A DNA stretch of 64,000 nt. It comes from Phycomyces blakesleeanus NRRL 1555(-). Its lineage: Eukaryota > Mucoromycota > Mucoromycetes > Mucorales > Phycomycetaceae. The stretch spans positions 1,023,545 through 1,087,544 of the forward strand of contig NW_017265147.1 in assembly GCF_001638985.1 (NCBI RefSeq), written 5' to 3'. Below are positions 13,730-31,762 of the stretch, piece after piece. The notes beneath the pieces are model-generated. The model did not search any database. It worked only from the letters and a program-made list of their open reading frames with translations, and was not told where the DNA came from. A program made the translations under genes and the position numbers. Position 1 is the first letter of the stretch. Every line of letters starts with the position of its first letter.

Positions 13730-16700
13730 CTATGCGCGAGGTGGAACATGCGCCTTAATAAGCTCATTGTACCGTGCACTGTCGAGATGTATTCCGTGCT
13801 TACCCAGGACCTCATCAAAAAATAAGTCCTGCTCTCCCTCCGTGATATTGCCACTCACCGCAAGAGCAGCCTTGACCTCCTCTCCCCTCTCTTCTCCCAC
13901 AAATCCCATATTTAGAACCTTGACCGTCTCACCAAAGCTGCCACCCCACAACAAAGGTTCCAGGTACTTGAGGACTGCCAGGCCGGTCTTGAACAGGATC
14001 ACATCACCTTGTAACAGAAAAATATCCCACAGTCTGCTCGAGAGTTCTAACGGCATTATCGAGGCAAACAAGGTCATGAACCAGTCCGGTAAGTAGTTGT
14101 CAGGTGTGAGCGATAGATTTTGAAAGTGCAGGTAAAGCTTGTACATATTCTCGGCAAAGATCACATTAAAGATCTTGAAGTATCCCTTCACGCGCTGCTC
14201 ATCGGACGAGTACAAGGCAGACAAGAGGTCACTTTTGTGGATCAAATTCGTCAGAGACACAAAGGTATCTTGCGCCCCCATGTTCAGTAGCAGCATTCCA
14301 GCAAGAAATGAGGCTCCACGAGGCTAAAATAAATAAATAAATAGATAGATATTTGATTAATATTCACACAAATCTCGGCTGCGCTGGCATTTTATTTTTA
14401 TTTATTTATTTATTTACAAGCATATACACACACACACATATTATATATCATATATTCACAACTTACATAGTCTGACGTGTCTCTGTAACCAACATAGGCG
14501 TGAAGAACCTTTTGAAGATAACCAAATAGGGGACCATCTGGCTTTAGTGCTCCCACCCCCACAAAGAATAAATCAAAAAAGAAAAAACTAATAAGTACGT
14601 CTCTTCCAACAACAGCATATAAGATCAAAAATCAATGGCCTTACCTGAAATACACAAAGACTGGGCAATGTACGAAGAATATCTTCATCAATTGTCTTGT
14701 TGAGATAATTCATTGCTCCTCTATCGTCTTCGACTTCTTCATCTCCAGTCTCACTGTCCTCCTCACTGTCTTCATCCTCGGCTTGTTGTTGCTGCTGCTG
14801 CTGCTGCTGTTGCTGTTGCCGTGAATCCTCTCCGGGTCTCACATCAGAGTCACTGTCATTGGCATCATATCTGGAGGCCGAAGAACCCTCCGAGAGATCA
14901 ATTGCCTGCCTTCCCTCTGTGTATTCTTCTTCTCCTCCGTCTCTACCTCTTTCTCTCTCTACTTCCCAATCCCGATCCCGATCCCGTTCCCGTTCTGCTT
15001 CTTGTCTGTACTCCCGGGTGTCTGGCTCATCCTCCTCTGTACTCGCCATCCCATTACTTCGATCCTCCTCCTCTTGACTTTCGGCCGGAACCGAAGACTG
15101 ATGACTATGGAAGCTTTCTCTGGAGGCCTGCCTTCCATCTTCATCTTCGTGTAGTACATTCAAGCTGCTGGTCCGTCTCCTTCCCAGTCTGTAGATCGGC
15201 GTTTCGGTCGAGTGGTCGTCTTTTTCATAGTCGTCTGTCCGGCTTTCATAAGACGCGCTGGCGATTCGTTTCCGTATCGTGGCCGGGGATTCGGGGTTTT
15301 TCTTCTTGTCTTTGTGCCATGGCCGAGACGCCAAAGGAACACGTCTCAAGGACTGAACGAATGTATCTTGATCGACCAGTAAGATTAGTAAAATATAAAA
15401 TATAAAACAGATTTATATCTTGACTCTCACATACACATACACACCTTTTGAAAGATTAAGATTGTTTCCAATCGAGAGAAGCCAAACCTTCCGCCTACAA
15501 CGTGGTGGAACACCCTGAATCCAGAGCTCTTGGGTCTTTCGTTCTTTGATTCTTATAGAATGTTAATAATAGTGGAGATACATCAATAAATATCAACCCC
15601 CTCCTCTCTCTCTCTCTATGTATATGTATATATATGTATATATATATCCCTTTTGCTTCATTCTTACTTTGAAGACCAATGAGGGAATATATCTGCTTCC
15701 CAGGTCTGAACTGCCAGAGACATCTTTTTGTCTTTTTCTTCCCTTCTACGATCATTCTCCTTTTGCTTCTTTGCCTCTGGAAATTATATATATATATATA
15801 TAAACATATACAAATATACCGACACACAGGCACAGATATATATGTGGTCATAATCACAACAGACGCAAACAAGAACAGTAAAAGAATAGATCAGTTTTTT
15901 TTGTTTGTTTGGTAATTTTTTTTATTATGATTATGATTATGATTATTACGATTATAAACGTCGTTACGATCATTCTTATGATTACTGCTATTGTTATGGC
16001 TATTATTGCGCTATATATATATATATTTATACTATATAGTTTATGATCTATAATAGCTATAATATAATATATTTGTGTGCCTACAAAACTCACCCAACTT
16101 TCGTGCTTTTTTCATCATTGCTTCATGTTCTTGCAGGTGCTTTTTCTCTTCAGTCTTATTCTTGGGTGGAAGCATTCTAAATAGTTTTTTTTTTAAAAAT
16201 ATTGTATTGAGTTAAAATAAGAAGAAGAAAAGTTGCGTTTTGTAGATAGATAAAAACAGGAATATATGATTTTTTTAAAATAATATATATATAATTACCT
16301 TGGACGGGTCTTTGATATTACTGTATCCAAAGGAGATGGTTTTGTATTTGCACTCTTGCGACCAAAAATGCTTGTACTAAAAATCCATACCCAAATCAAC
16401 ACACATAATACAACATATACCATATAAAATTACATCGCCATTAATGCCATTAATACCATTATTATTATCGTTTTATTAAACAATAATAATAGTTATAATT
16501 ATAATAGTACATAAATTAATAACGGACTCGCAACCGCGCTTACCTTGTACGCCGTTGCAATCCCTGCCCCGAAGATCCACCAGACTTAACCACTACTTCA
16601 GCCTCATACACGTTTCGTCTTGCACCTCTTTGTGCCTGTCCGGGTTCATTATGAGCAAGTGTTTCGGTTTTGTTGGACATTGAATGACCATTAGATGATT

Positions 16701-17376
16701 GAGCAGAGGTGTCATCCAAAACATCAGAGATTGAATAAAACGGCCCAACGATATCTGACGGTGTTATAGCACTCCCGGATCTTCCCATGCGAGATTCCGA
16801 GAAGGTACCTGTACGTCGTGGGATAAATTTGAGAAGCTTAGAGCCACCACTACTTGAGGGCTGGATCGATTGCTGTGAACTATCACGTGGGAGGTCGAGC
16901 GAGACCTCTTCAAAGAATTGGTCGTAACGAGATATCTGTCTTGCATCTGCATTGTTGGTGGTGGTACTATTGATGTTGCTGTTGCTATTGGTGTTGCTAT
17001 TTATATTGATGTTGTTTGTGGAGGTAGAGGTAGAGGAGGATGAGATTGTGTTTGTGTTTGTGGTGTTGGATGTGATTGTTGAACCGGTGTATTTGGGATG
17101 AGGGGATCGAAGCGGAAGAGAGGTAGCAAGATGATTATTGCCAGTAGGTTCCGATAACTCATCTAACATCCGGTCAGCAGTCAGAGGTGCCAGATCGTGT
17201 TCTGGGTTTATATGTGGACTAGGTAGTGGCGGGAGAGTTCTTTTGGTATGGTCGGCTAAGGTAGGTGACAACGAGACATTGCTGAATGTTTGGGTGAGAT
17301 TAACTGTGGCCGGCGCAGTGTCAGAAGCATCAATGTCAAGGTCAACGAAGCTTGTGTCATCACCAAGGCTTATCAT
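13730..17376 (-). CDS. TBC-domain RabGAP-like protein (TBC1D12/TBC1D14 type)
   Basis: Eight exons on the minus strand: 16544-17376, 16299-16376, 16094-16176, 15668-15776, 15445-15551, 14645-15366, 14467-14541, 13730-14323, for 866 aa. Residues 1-300 are disordered and Ser/Thr/Asn-rich. About 305-375 is a charged helical region matching the coiled-coil linker before the TBC domain of TBC1D12/14. The TBC domain starts with WIQGVPPRCRRKVW (about 378) and ends near 830. The arginine finger is present (IDEDILRTLP, R635). A roughly 200-residue disordered, poly-Gln and Arg/Asp/Glu-rich insert (about 420-625) splits the domain. The usual YVQGMS glutamine-finger motif reads YPRGAS, with Arg at 671. 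The distal helices are well conserved (YFKIFNVIFAENMYKLYLHF, PLELSSRLWDIFLLQGD). TBC1D14 acts on recycling endosomes and autophagy with Rab11; whether this copy is catalytic is doubtful. The start is the ATG at 17376. Confidence 0.87.
14795..14824 (-). repeat. CAG/CAA repeat encoding poly-Gln in the TBC insert
   Basis: A short glutamine tract within the disordered insert of the TBC gene; the same exon has an Arg-Asp dipeptide repeat at about 14965-14995. Confidence 0.85.
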
Positions 17377-18479
17377 TATTTGCCTAGTAATAATAATAAT
17401 AATAGTATTCTTCTTTCGTTTTGGTAATAAAATAAAATAATAAAAAAAGTCAAACAAGTATATAGGTATGGGTGGTATTCATGGAGTTTTCTTTCTATCG
17501 TTATTCTTCTTATTATTGTTACTATTATTGCTTATATAAATAAAATAAAAGGGGGGGAATAATAGATGGACAGAGAAGGAGAGAGGGGATAAAGAGAGCG
17601 AAAGAAAAGAAAAGACAGGAAGAAATAGAGAGGAGTAACCGTTACTTAATTTCAATATGGTACGATGGACTCACACAGTCACAGGAGCATATTGTATTTT
17701 TAACAAAAAATATATATATATATATATGGATTTTGCTATATTTCTCTCTTATTCTTATTTTATTGCTTTTACTTCAAGAGTGCGTACACAATACACACTC
17801 AATAACTTGCTTATTCAGCTACTCAATTAAAAGATATATTGAGATAAAGAGAGAAATTAGCAAAGAATTGTACCTGAATTTTCCAATGTCTATTAGAATA
17901 ATATCCAAACAAAATTAGCCCAAAATAAAGGAATAAAAGAAAATATGGGTTGATACTTAGCTAAAAGCTAAATGGAAATGTATGCGGGAAATGGTGCTAG
18001 TATGCGTCACACTAGACAGAAAGTTGAAGAAGAAATCACGTAAAATAAGAATAATTTTAATAGTGAAGTAGAGAAAATAAAGGGGGTGGGATTCAGATTA
18101 TTTCCAAGATTTATTTGTGGACCAATGCAAAATAAGAAGAAAGAGATAGATAGAGAGGGATGGACAAGATGGATATTGTTGTTGTTATCAGTAATATAGT
18201 GTATATATACCTAAATTGATAATACAAATAGTAATAGCTGATAATCGATTATCAATAATTAATAATTAATAATAGTGTTTCTACTTGAGATTGAGATGAA
18301 TTAGGAAATATTTTAGGCGAATCAAAATGTAACTTTAGACGATATGATTACCTTTTGTGGACGGAACGAGAATGAAATTTAGACAAAGAGAAATTAATTT
18401 TTAGATAAATGTCGTCTCCCTAGGATTAGCGTTTTATTTTATTTTCCTTTCATGACAATGCTTATTTATTTATTTACTA
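17377..18479. other. Intergenic, upstream of the TBC gene
   Basis: 1.1 kb with AT-rich, purine-rich segments and no supported ORF. TA microsatellite at about 17711-17727 and an ATAATTAATAATTAATAATA-like stretch near 18255-18275. Confidence 0.65.
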
Positions 18480-19697
18480 GTGAACAAGGAAGAAAAACGG
18501 AAAAGAAAACGATCGTTCGACAAAGCTGTTCTTTTTGCCTTACAAGAACAACATCTACCCAAGAAAAAAGCTTTTCTCATAACTGATTTGTATGATGTTG
18601 CTTCGGTTGCGCTGACTGATCCCCGTAGTATGGAAACCGGTTTTCTCATATCACCAACTTTACCAAATCAACTTCGAGAATCGTGGAACACCCTCCATTT
18701 AAAGTTTCCTTACCGACAAAATAATTACCAACAACACCACCAGCCATGGCAAAGGATATCAACGATCTTGCATCAAATGGGGTGATCAAAAAACTTATCA
18801 GCAAATGACAATACAATTTAATTATTGAAGAAATCTCAGAACAATTGAATTATGATTAGTAAGTTTGTCCGCATTATCGATACGTTGCAGAAAAAGCTTT
18901 GAGCGGTTTCGTGATTTTGAATCCCATTAAGAAGCAAGGTTTGTAGATCAATTCTATGGAGGTATATTGGCGCATCCTTGATGTTGAATCTTATCCTAAA
19001 CCCAGAAATCTTCTTGCGCGTTTGTCATCTTTGCCTTCTATACACGGTACAGAACACAGTGGCATTTGGGCGAAAACGTTCTATCAAGCTAATAAAAACC
19101 ATACTTCTTGTAAACTTCTAATTGCTATGAATACTTTCAATTCTCTTGTTACCTCTTCAACGTGCATTGATATTAACACCCAACCGGGATGTGGGCACAA
19201 CACCCACCACTTTATGTTGAAAGTCACAGCTGAAAATTCCCGTATTCTTTTGGATAAAAAATCATTCGACGAGGCGCTGCGAATTGCTGACAAACCTGAA
19301 GCCAAAAATATTGATCCTTATTATGAAATTGGACAACTGCGACAGATCAGGACCAAATTTGACGCGCTTCTCACCTATTCAGCTTCAAGGGCATCGCTTC
19401 TTTTCCGCTATCGATTATGGCTTTGGAAGTGATCAAATACAAAGATCAAGCTACATTGAACAGAGAAGAAATCGACCGACTACATGATGCCATCCAAAAC
19501 TGCAAAGTTAAAGATGAATTGAAAAAAAAAACATTCTAAAACTTTACCCAAAACATTATTCCAACATTCAAATCATAGAAAATATTGACTTAGGCAGTAA
19601 TGCAGGAAACTTGGCTGGAATACCGTCTTTTGATCTTCCAAAACATAACAAGAAAACAATCGTACCTGACATCCTAGATTACCTTCAGATAGCATGA
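18480..19697 (+). pseudogene. Decayed gene of unknown family (multiple frameshifts)
   Basis: I do not recognise the family. Open pieces on the plus strand follow one another in shifting frames: 18480-18785 (basic start, then ALQEQHLPKKKAFLITDLYD), 18956-19432 (about 158 aa with a Cys/His stretch STCIDINTQPGCGHNTHH), then a shift into MALEVIKYKDQATLNREEID at about 19416-19538. A further shift at a run of nine A (about 19520-19530) leads to ILKLYPKHYSNIQIIENIDL and LPKHNKKTIVPDILDYLQIA, ending at TGA 19695-19697. The pieces have sensible amino-acid composition but no shared frame and no clean splice sites joining them, so I read them as one gene broken by small indels. It sits beside a broken transposase, so it may be cargo or part of a larger dead element. 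An intact multi-exon gene is less likely. Confidence 0.5.
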
Positions 19698-20399
19698 TTT
19701 TAAAAAAATCTTCCTCTTGTAAGTATTGCTTTGTCTTACTACTCATCCAGATGATCTATCTGACTTACACTTATTCGTGTTGTTCATTTGATTTACCTGA
19801 TATTCTTTATATAGTTGCTTTATTGTCTCACAATATTTTCCTCCCTGCGTATATTAATAAATTCACTCAACTTCTTAATATCAATTTGTCATATTTTATC
19901 AAATAAATGCATGCAACAATCCAGTGTTTGTCTTATAAAATTTTAGTAAAATTGTGAAATTGTGAAATGAAGAAAGCAACTATCGTGAACCCAATTTTTT
20001 TCCTTGAGTTAATATTATTTTCTTAAGATGGTCATTTTGATTCCTGTAACAGTGATGAAATGGTAGAGATCCACTAAATGAAAACTCGATTGCCACGTTC
20101 GAAAATAAATAAAAAGTAGAACAAAATAAAGTAAAATAAAGTAGCAAAGCCAAATAAACTTCTTTCTTGTTTTACCTATGTCCAACACGAGTCAACAGTA
20201 TTGTTCAAATAATATGAATGATCAATGTATGTATTTGCCAAGTATTACCCTTCTTTGATAAGAGAAATGATGCCATATACGGCTTTAAAATCAGGCGATG
20301 AAGGTTCTAAAGGAAATATGGCTGTGGGGTCTTGGTAAAATGCCGGTTTTTTTTTCTTTTTTTTTTCTTTAGATTTTACAGTCTCTCCTTGTTGAGACA

Positions 20400-21666
20400 C
20401 TAACCAAAGCATTTGGCAGAATGAGAAACAAAACCTTTGAAATTACTTATATATAAGCTATCACACGCCTCACTGATTCTAGTCATTAGTGTTTCTTTTT
20501 CCAGAAACTTATGCCGCTTCAATTTACTCTTGACAATAGACCAAAACTACTCAATTGGGTTCAATTCAGGAGAATACGGAGGAAGATACACATATTGATA
20601 TCCTCGTGACTGGGTATACTTTCCTATATCAGCTGAGTTATGGATAGGAGCACTATCCATGACAAGATAATTTCCATTCATTTCTGGGTACTTGTCCATT
20701 TCATCAAGAGTAGCCTTTAAAAAGTTCGAGTAATGACCTCTAACTGTTCCTGTGTTATAACCAACAGTTTGACGTCCAAGTTTTCTTTTTTTATACGCTT
20801 TGGAACTCTTAAACTAACATTAATCAAGCCAGTAACTGATATTGCACTTAAAATCGATGTTGTGTTAGCTTTCATTGTAGGCACTGTAACTATTGCAGGA
20901 GTTCCCTTTTTTGACCAAGCCATACCTCGTTTCAAATTGATGTGAAAGACTGACTTGTCAAGAAAAACGCAGTTTGTTGTGAAATTAAGGTCAGTCTCTT
21001 GCCACTTTTGAACCCAATCGTACCTTTGCTGAATCTTTTCTTTGATGTTTCTTTACACAGGTTGGGGCTGTGCCTGTTTAATAGATAGATTGCACTGAAT
21101 TGTCATGAAGTTATAAACAGTACAACAAGAAACATTGATATATCCAAAGTTTTGTAATAAACATTCAACTACTTCAGTTAAAACAGCAGAAGGATTCTCA
21201 TCAATGTAACGCAAAAGAAAAATCATTATGCTCATCTCCAAGAATACGACGTCGCCCTGACTTTTTCTTTTTCTTTTTTCTTCAAAAATGCTTTCGGGAT
21301 CTTCATAATAGCCTTTGATCCATCTCTGATCTACACGAATATGAATACCTCATTTTCTTGCGGTAGCAAAAGCACTTAAGCGTTTGCTAAGAAAAATAAG
21401 TGAAAAAATCACGTTTTCTTATCAGAGTAAAATTTATAATGTCTCCGGTTACATAACTCCACATCAACATTGTTCGTTTCATCCAAAACTGGATGCATTA
21501 CGTGATTGGAATCTCTTTCCGGATGTTTAATCATCAGGAATTGAGTACGAGAACTTATTGTTTGGATAGCGAATAGCTACTCATCAACGACCAGATCCAT
21601 TGGCTCAAATCCATGCTCATCAACAGCATGTCCTTGTCCATCTTCATAAATAAATCTTAGACTCAT
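20400..21666 (-). pseudogene. Degenerate Tc1/mariner-superfamily DDE transposase
   Basis: Read on the minus strand from an ATG at 21666. The N-terminal part (GQGHAVDEHGFEPMDLVVDE) is cut by in-frame stops. A helix-turn-helix segment with DENPSAVLTEVVECLLQNFG and VYNFMTIQCNLSIK follows at 21053-21241. The catalytic core then shows VFLDKSVFHINLKRGMAWSK, VPTMKANTTSILSAISVTGL, NYLVMDSAPIHN and LPPYSPELNPIE followed directly by a TAG at 20547-20549 where FW continues in the same frame. The three catalytic positions (Asp in FLDKS, Asp in VMDSA, Glu in NPIE) are all still readable, but several stops and frame changes break the gene. No terminal inverted repeats were found near it, so the ends are unknown. 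It belongs to the DDE group often seen in Mucoromycota genomes; this placement is from memory. Confidence 0.8.
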
Positions 21667-21674
21667 TTTGAATG

Positions 21675-23933
21675 TATGTAAAATAAGCTGTAATTAAGAA
21701 AGATCAACGGGCCGAAAAATACAGAAGCTCCCCTTTTCATAAAAATAAAATACCAACAAATTTTTATTGGACAATTCCTAAGCGACAAGCAAAAATAAAC
21801 GAAGCCCATATCATGGATCACGACTTCATCGCTGGATCAACTGACATCATTTGTTGGACAGAAAAATTTTTGCACGACATCCAATTCTGAAGCAACGATT
21901 TTACTTTCTGAAATGACTATACACTCTTTCTGGACATTAGTGGCGCAAAAATAAAAATAAATTTTGGTGCAATTTTCTTCAATTTCTCTGCTTAATTCAT
22001 CTTTTTTTAGTGCATTTGGTGCATTCCATTTTTGCACCAATAATTTCCGGAAAAAGTGTATATCATATATATATATATGTATGTATTTTCTTTATTGAAT
22101 AACTATAGCTATATCCATAGCTGTAGCTGTAGTAATAGTAATAGTAATAGAATAAAGTCAATTAGATTCAATTCAACCGAGTACTAAAATAATAGAACTA
22201 ATAACTAAAATGGCTTTTTGTTTTGTTTTTGTTTTTACTATATGAAATAAGAATATTGCTAATAACAATTCGAGCCTTTCTTATGTTATACTATACTATA
22301 TTGTACAGTAGATTTTATTTTATATTTTTATTTTATTCCTAATGAAGCCCAATCCATGACATAAAGTATATTAATTACAGGTCAAATCTCTTTAATATAA
22401 TCTTTTGAGTCTATTTTGACAAATGCCTCGAATGCCTTTTTACTTGACAATCAATGTATGACTTTTTCCTCTTCGATGAACCCATGTCCTTGAAGGCAAA
22501 AAGAGCAATAGACATATAACTACTTTGAAAGAAGTACAAAGAAAACTAAAGCCCATTAATCAAAATCATAATCGCTTTATATTATATTACATACATTTTC
22601 CTTTAAAAGATAAAGAAAATAGTATCAAAAATAGATTATATTTTGCATTTTGAATTTTTATATAGATATACATTACATTACATTACATTACATTAAATAC
22701 ACATTTATAGATATTATAATAGGGCATTCCACAATATCGTCCTTTGTAACCCTCATACCAAGTCATCATGGCTGGCATTCTTTTGGCTAATTGCTTATAT
22801 CTCTATATGTACCATGTATCATTATTGCACTCCAATTAAGCACCCACTCTAAATATATATATATATATAAATTATAAGATACTCTATAATTATAAGTTCT
22901 ATTTCTATATCCTTCTTTGGTTGTTGCTGATGATGATGATAATAGTGCCTTTGTTGATTATATCAATTGTCAGATCTTCTCCTTTTTAATCTCTTCCCCT
23001 TCCTCTCGAGCCCTCTGCCTAGTGTTTTCCTAAGCACTAAAAGAAGAAACATTCGTTGTACAGCCACTTGAACATCCCCTCTCTCTCTCTCTCCCTCTTT
23101 TTGATATATAATATATAGAAGGAGTTAGAGTAATATTACATACATAATTGACAGATAATATAATCAAAATTATACTCGTCAGTCAATACAAAAGAGATAT
23201 AAAAAAATATAAAGTATAGTAAAAAAAAATAAGCTGCTCATCAAGATTTCCGGAAGCTTTAAATTCAAACAAATTTATTACATGTGAAGGTAGGACACCG
23301 GAGTCTAATTTTACTTTGGCTGGAACAATCTCGCAATGATCACCCCTATTCACATTTCATATTCGACCCACAGACAAGATATTTACACACACTTGCACAC
23401 AAACACTTACACACACATTTACACTTTGCTCCCTTTTCTTTCTTTCTTTCTCTCTTTTCTCTTTATCCACTCTCTTTCACTCTTACCTCTTACTCTTCTT
23501 ACCCTTTTCTACCCTACCCTTTATCTTTTCTGTACGGGTTCTAACGGTCCTTGACTCTCATTCCGATCAAGCTTTACCTTCTCACTCTCCATTCCACTTT
23601 CATCCTAACCTCATCATCTTCCCCAGACAATCCTCCTGAGCACATCTAGACCCCTTGATTCCAAGGAACTCGCCCGACTCAATATAATAATAATACACAA
23701 AAAGAAAGAACAAAACAAAACAAAACAAAACAAAACAAGAAAGAAAGAAAGAAAGAAAGAAAGAAAATTTATATCCATACACATATAAAAAGAAAAGAAA
23801 AGAAAAAAAAGATACCCTTTTTTTCTTTTTTTTATAATCCTTTTGGACATCACGCCCAATTAAGTGTCAGTAACGACAAAGAGATTTTGCTGCCTAGTTC
23901 AGCAACATTACATTACACATCCAGACGAGGCTC
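21675..23933. other. Intergenic and probable element remnant
   Basis: About 2.2 kb. Next to the broken transposase, a minus-strand ORF of 67 codons at 21837-22040 (HFFRKLLVQKWNAPNALKK just upstream in frame) may be another element fragment but has no recognised domain. From about 22080 on there is only AT-rich DNA, an ATTACATTACATTAC repeat at about 22674-22694, and a C/T-rich stretch at about 23430-23530 in the DYRK promoter region. Confidence 0.55.
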
Positions 23934-29719
<5,786 letters not shown>

Positions 29720-30414
29720 AACCAGCCATTTTCTCTCCTTCCTGTCTTTATTATTGTCATCTCCCTTCCTCAGTTCAGTTCAATCGGTCAGTCCTGAGTA
29801 CGGTTCTACCCTGTCCTGTCTGCCTTGTTTTTATTATTCTCTATTTTAAATGTAAGTTATTATCATTCTCTTCTTCGTATTTTGGTTATATTGTAATTTA
29901 TATATAGTATATAAAACAACAATAGTTTACTGTGTTAATATGTAATTGTTATACTTGATACTCTTTCTTACTTCTTTGCTTTACATTTATATATATTACA
30001 TTTTTTTTATCATCCAGATCTTTCCTCCTTATCCTCCCTTATATTTTGCTGTAATCTTTTTCTATTTTGCATCCAAAACTCTCGTCTTCTCAGTTCTATT
30101 TTTTTTACAACCATGCTTTGTGTATACGTTCAATGGACCCCATATCTCCTCTTCCTCTACCACTTTTCCTCTTTTCCTTCTCCTTTTCCTTCTTCCGTCT
30201 CAGTATTTACAAGTCCCTCTGTACAAAAGAAAAGGCTCGAACCAAATTTAGTTTTGTTTTCTCTCTCTTTATCTATCTCCATCTCTTTCATACAAAACAT
30301 GAGCTGTTAAAAAAATGTAGCATTAGTTGCCAAGCAACCGTTTCTTTATATATATATATACCAAAGCGATAGGAAGTATAGTGACTCAAAGCAAACAATA
30401 TATATATATATATA
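29720..30414. other. Intergenic, 3' of the DYRK gene
   Basis: 695 bases of T/C-rich DNA with short low-complexity ORFs only. The TA-rich microsatellite at about 30399-30414 provided the TA target of the neighbouring transposon. Confidence 0.7.
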
Positions 30415-31760
30415 CACTCCCAAAACTGAAATCACCGACAAAATCTTTGATTTCTACCCCCGAATAAACCATACATCAACTTCATTATGCTATATCTTCT
30501 CAAGAAGTTGACAAAATAAAACCAAACATTGTGTTGTTATAGAGAAATGTATATATATTATAGAATAAAAATAAAAAAATGAGGTTTAATATACGGTATG
30601 ATCACCACGAGCTTTTATGACTGCTTTAACTCTGTCAGGCATACTTGCCACAAGAGTTTGCAGAACTCCAGGGTCAAGCAACTCCCATTCCTGAAGAATA
30701 CAGGCCTTCAGCTCTTGTACATTGTTAATAGAGGCCTTTCTCTCTTGAACCTTGGCCTTTAGGGCATGTCAGACATGCTCAATTGGGTTCAAATCTGGAC
30801 TTTGCGACGGCCAGTAGTCAAATCGTTTAATCTCCCAACGGTTTTTCCACCACGTCGTGTAGGACCCAGTATGACAGCTAGCACCATCTTCTTGGAATGT
30901 GAACATGGTGTCATGTTCTTCATTCAATTGTTTGTACCAGGGATTGAAGTCCTTAGACAGACAATTGACGTATGCATCTTGGTCTACAGATCCTTCGATA
31001 AACGATAATGGCCCAATGCCACCAGCCCAGAAACAACCCCATACCATCACGGAACCTTTTCCATACTTTTCTGTTGTTAGTGTATGGCGTTCCTGGTGCC
31101 TCTCCCCTCGTTTACGAATTACGGATGGGTCAGAATCATTGCCTTTCACCATGAACCTCGACTCATCTGACCACACCACTCTGCTCCAGTCTTCGATGCT
31201 AAAACTGGCCCTAGCTCTAGCCCAACGCAACCGATTCTTTTTCTGCTCACGGGTTAACTTTGGTTTAGATACAGGGGTGTAAGAACCGAAGCCTTTTGCT
31301 CGTAGGTATTGGATAACTGTCTGTCTACAGACAATAACGCCAGCAGCTCCCAAATTTGCCTGGTGGTATCCATAACTCTCAAAAGGATTACGTCTCACAC
31401 TCAAACAAAGACTTGTAACGTCTGTTACACTAAGTTTCTTTGGTCTCCCAGGTCTGGTCTTTGTCTTGGCTGTTCCAGTAGTCTCCCAGCGCTTTATTGT
31501 ATCGAAAACTGTAGTTCTAGGAATGTTCATACGGTTTGCGATGTCAGTTGGAGTATGATCGGCTTTTGAGAGCCAAACAATGCCTCCACGCTCAAAATCT
31601 GACAGCTCGCGTCTGGAGGGAGTAGTTTTAATTCTTTTATTACTTTTCGACATTGGTGGTTAAGTTTGAGGTAAAGGTGTGAGGAAGAGAAAGGTAAAGA
31701 ATGTTATAAAAAAAGCAGCATGAAAAATGTGGTTCATCGATGATTTTTATTGTCGGAGTG
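30415..31760 (-). mobile_element. Tc1/mariner transposon, near-intact, 1346 bp
   Basis: The element is bounded by CACTCC (30415-30420) and GGAGTG (31755-31760), each flanked by TA (30413-30414 and 31761-31762), the TA duplication expected for this superfamily. Inside the perfect 6-bp tips, looser inverted similarity continues (a GACAAAATC-like block matches GACAATAAAAATC on the other strand). The size and single transposase gene are typical. It sits in a TA microsatellite between the DYRK and bestrophin genes and interrupts nothing. Confidence 0.88.
30586..31653 (-). pseudogene. Tc1-type transposase with a single nonsense codon
   Basis: Read from ATG at 31653 to TAA at 30586-30588, 355 codons in one frame, broken only by TGA at 30769-30771. 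The stop follows DLNPIEHV, where Tc1 transposases continue with Trp. N-terminal paired helix-turn-helix units are visible (ELSDFERGGIVWLSKADHTP, then IANRMNIPRTTVFDTIKRW) with a GRPKK basic hook between the DNA-binding halves. The catalytic triad is complete: Asp in VVWSDESRF, Asp in FQEDGASCHTG, Glu in SPDLNPIEH. By my count 35 residues separate the last two. After the stop the frame stays open for 60 codons (HALKAKVQERKASINNVQEL onwards). Everything apart from one base looks functional, so this copy is young. Confidence 0.9.
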
Positions 31761-31762
31761 TA

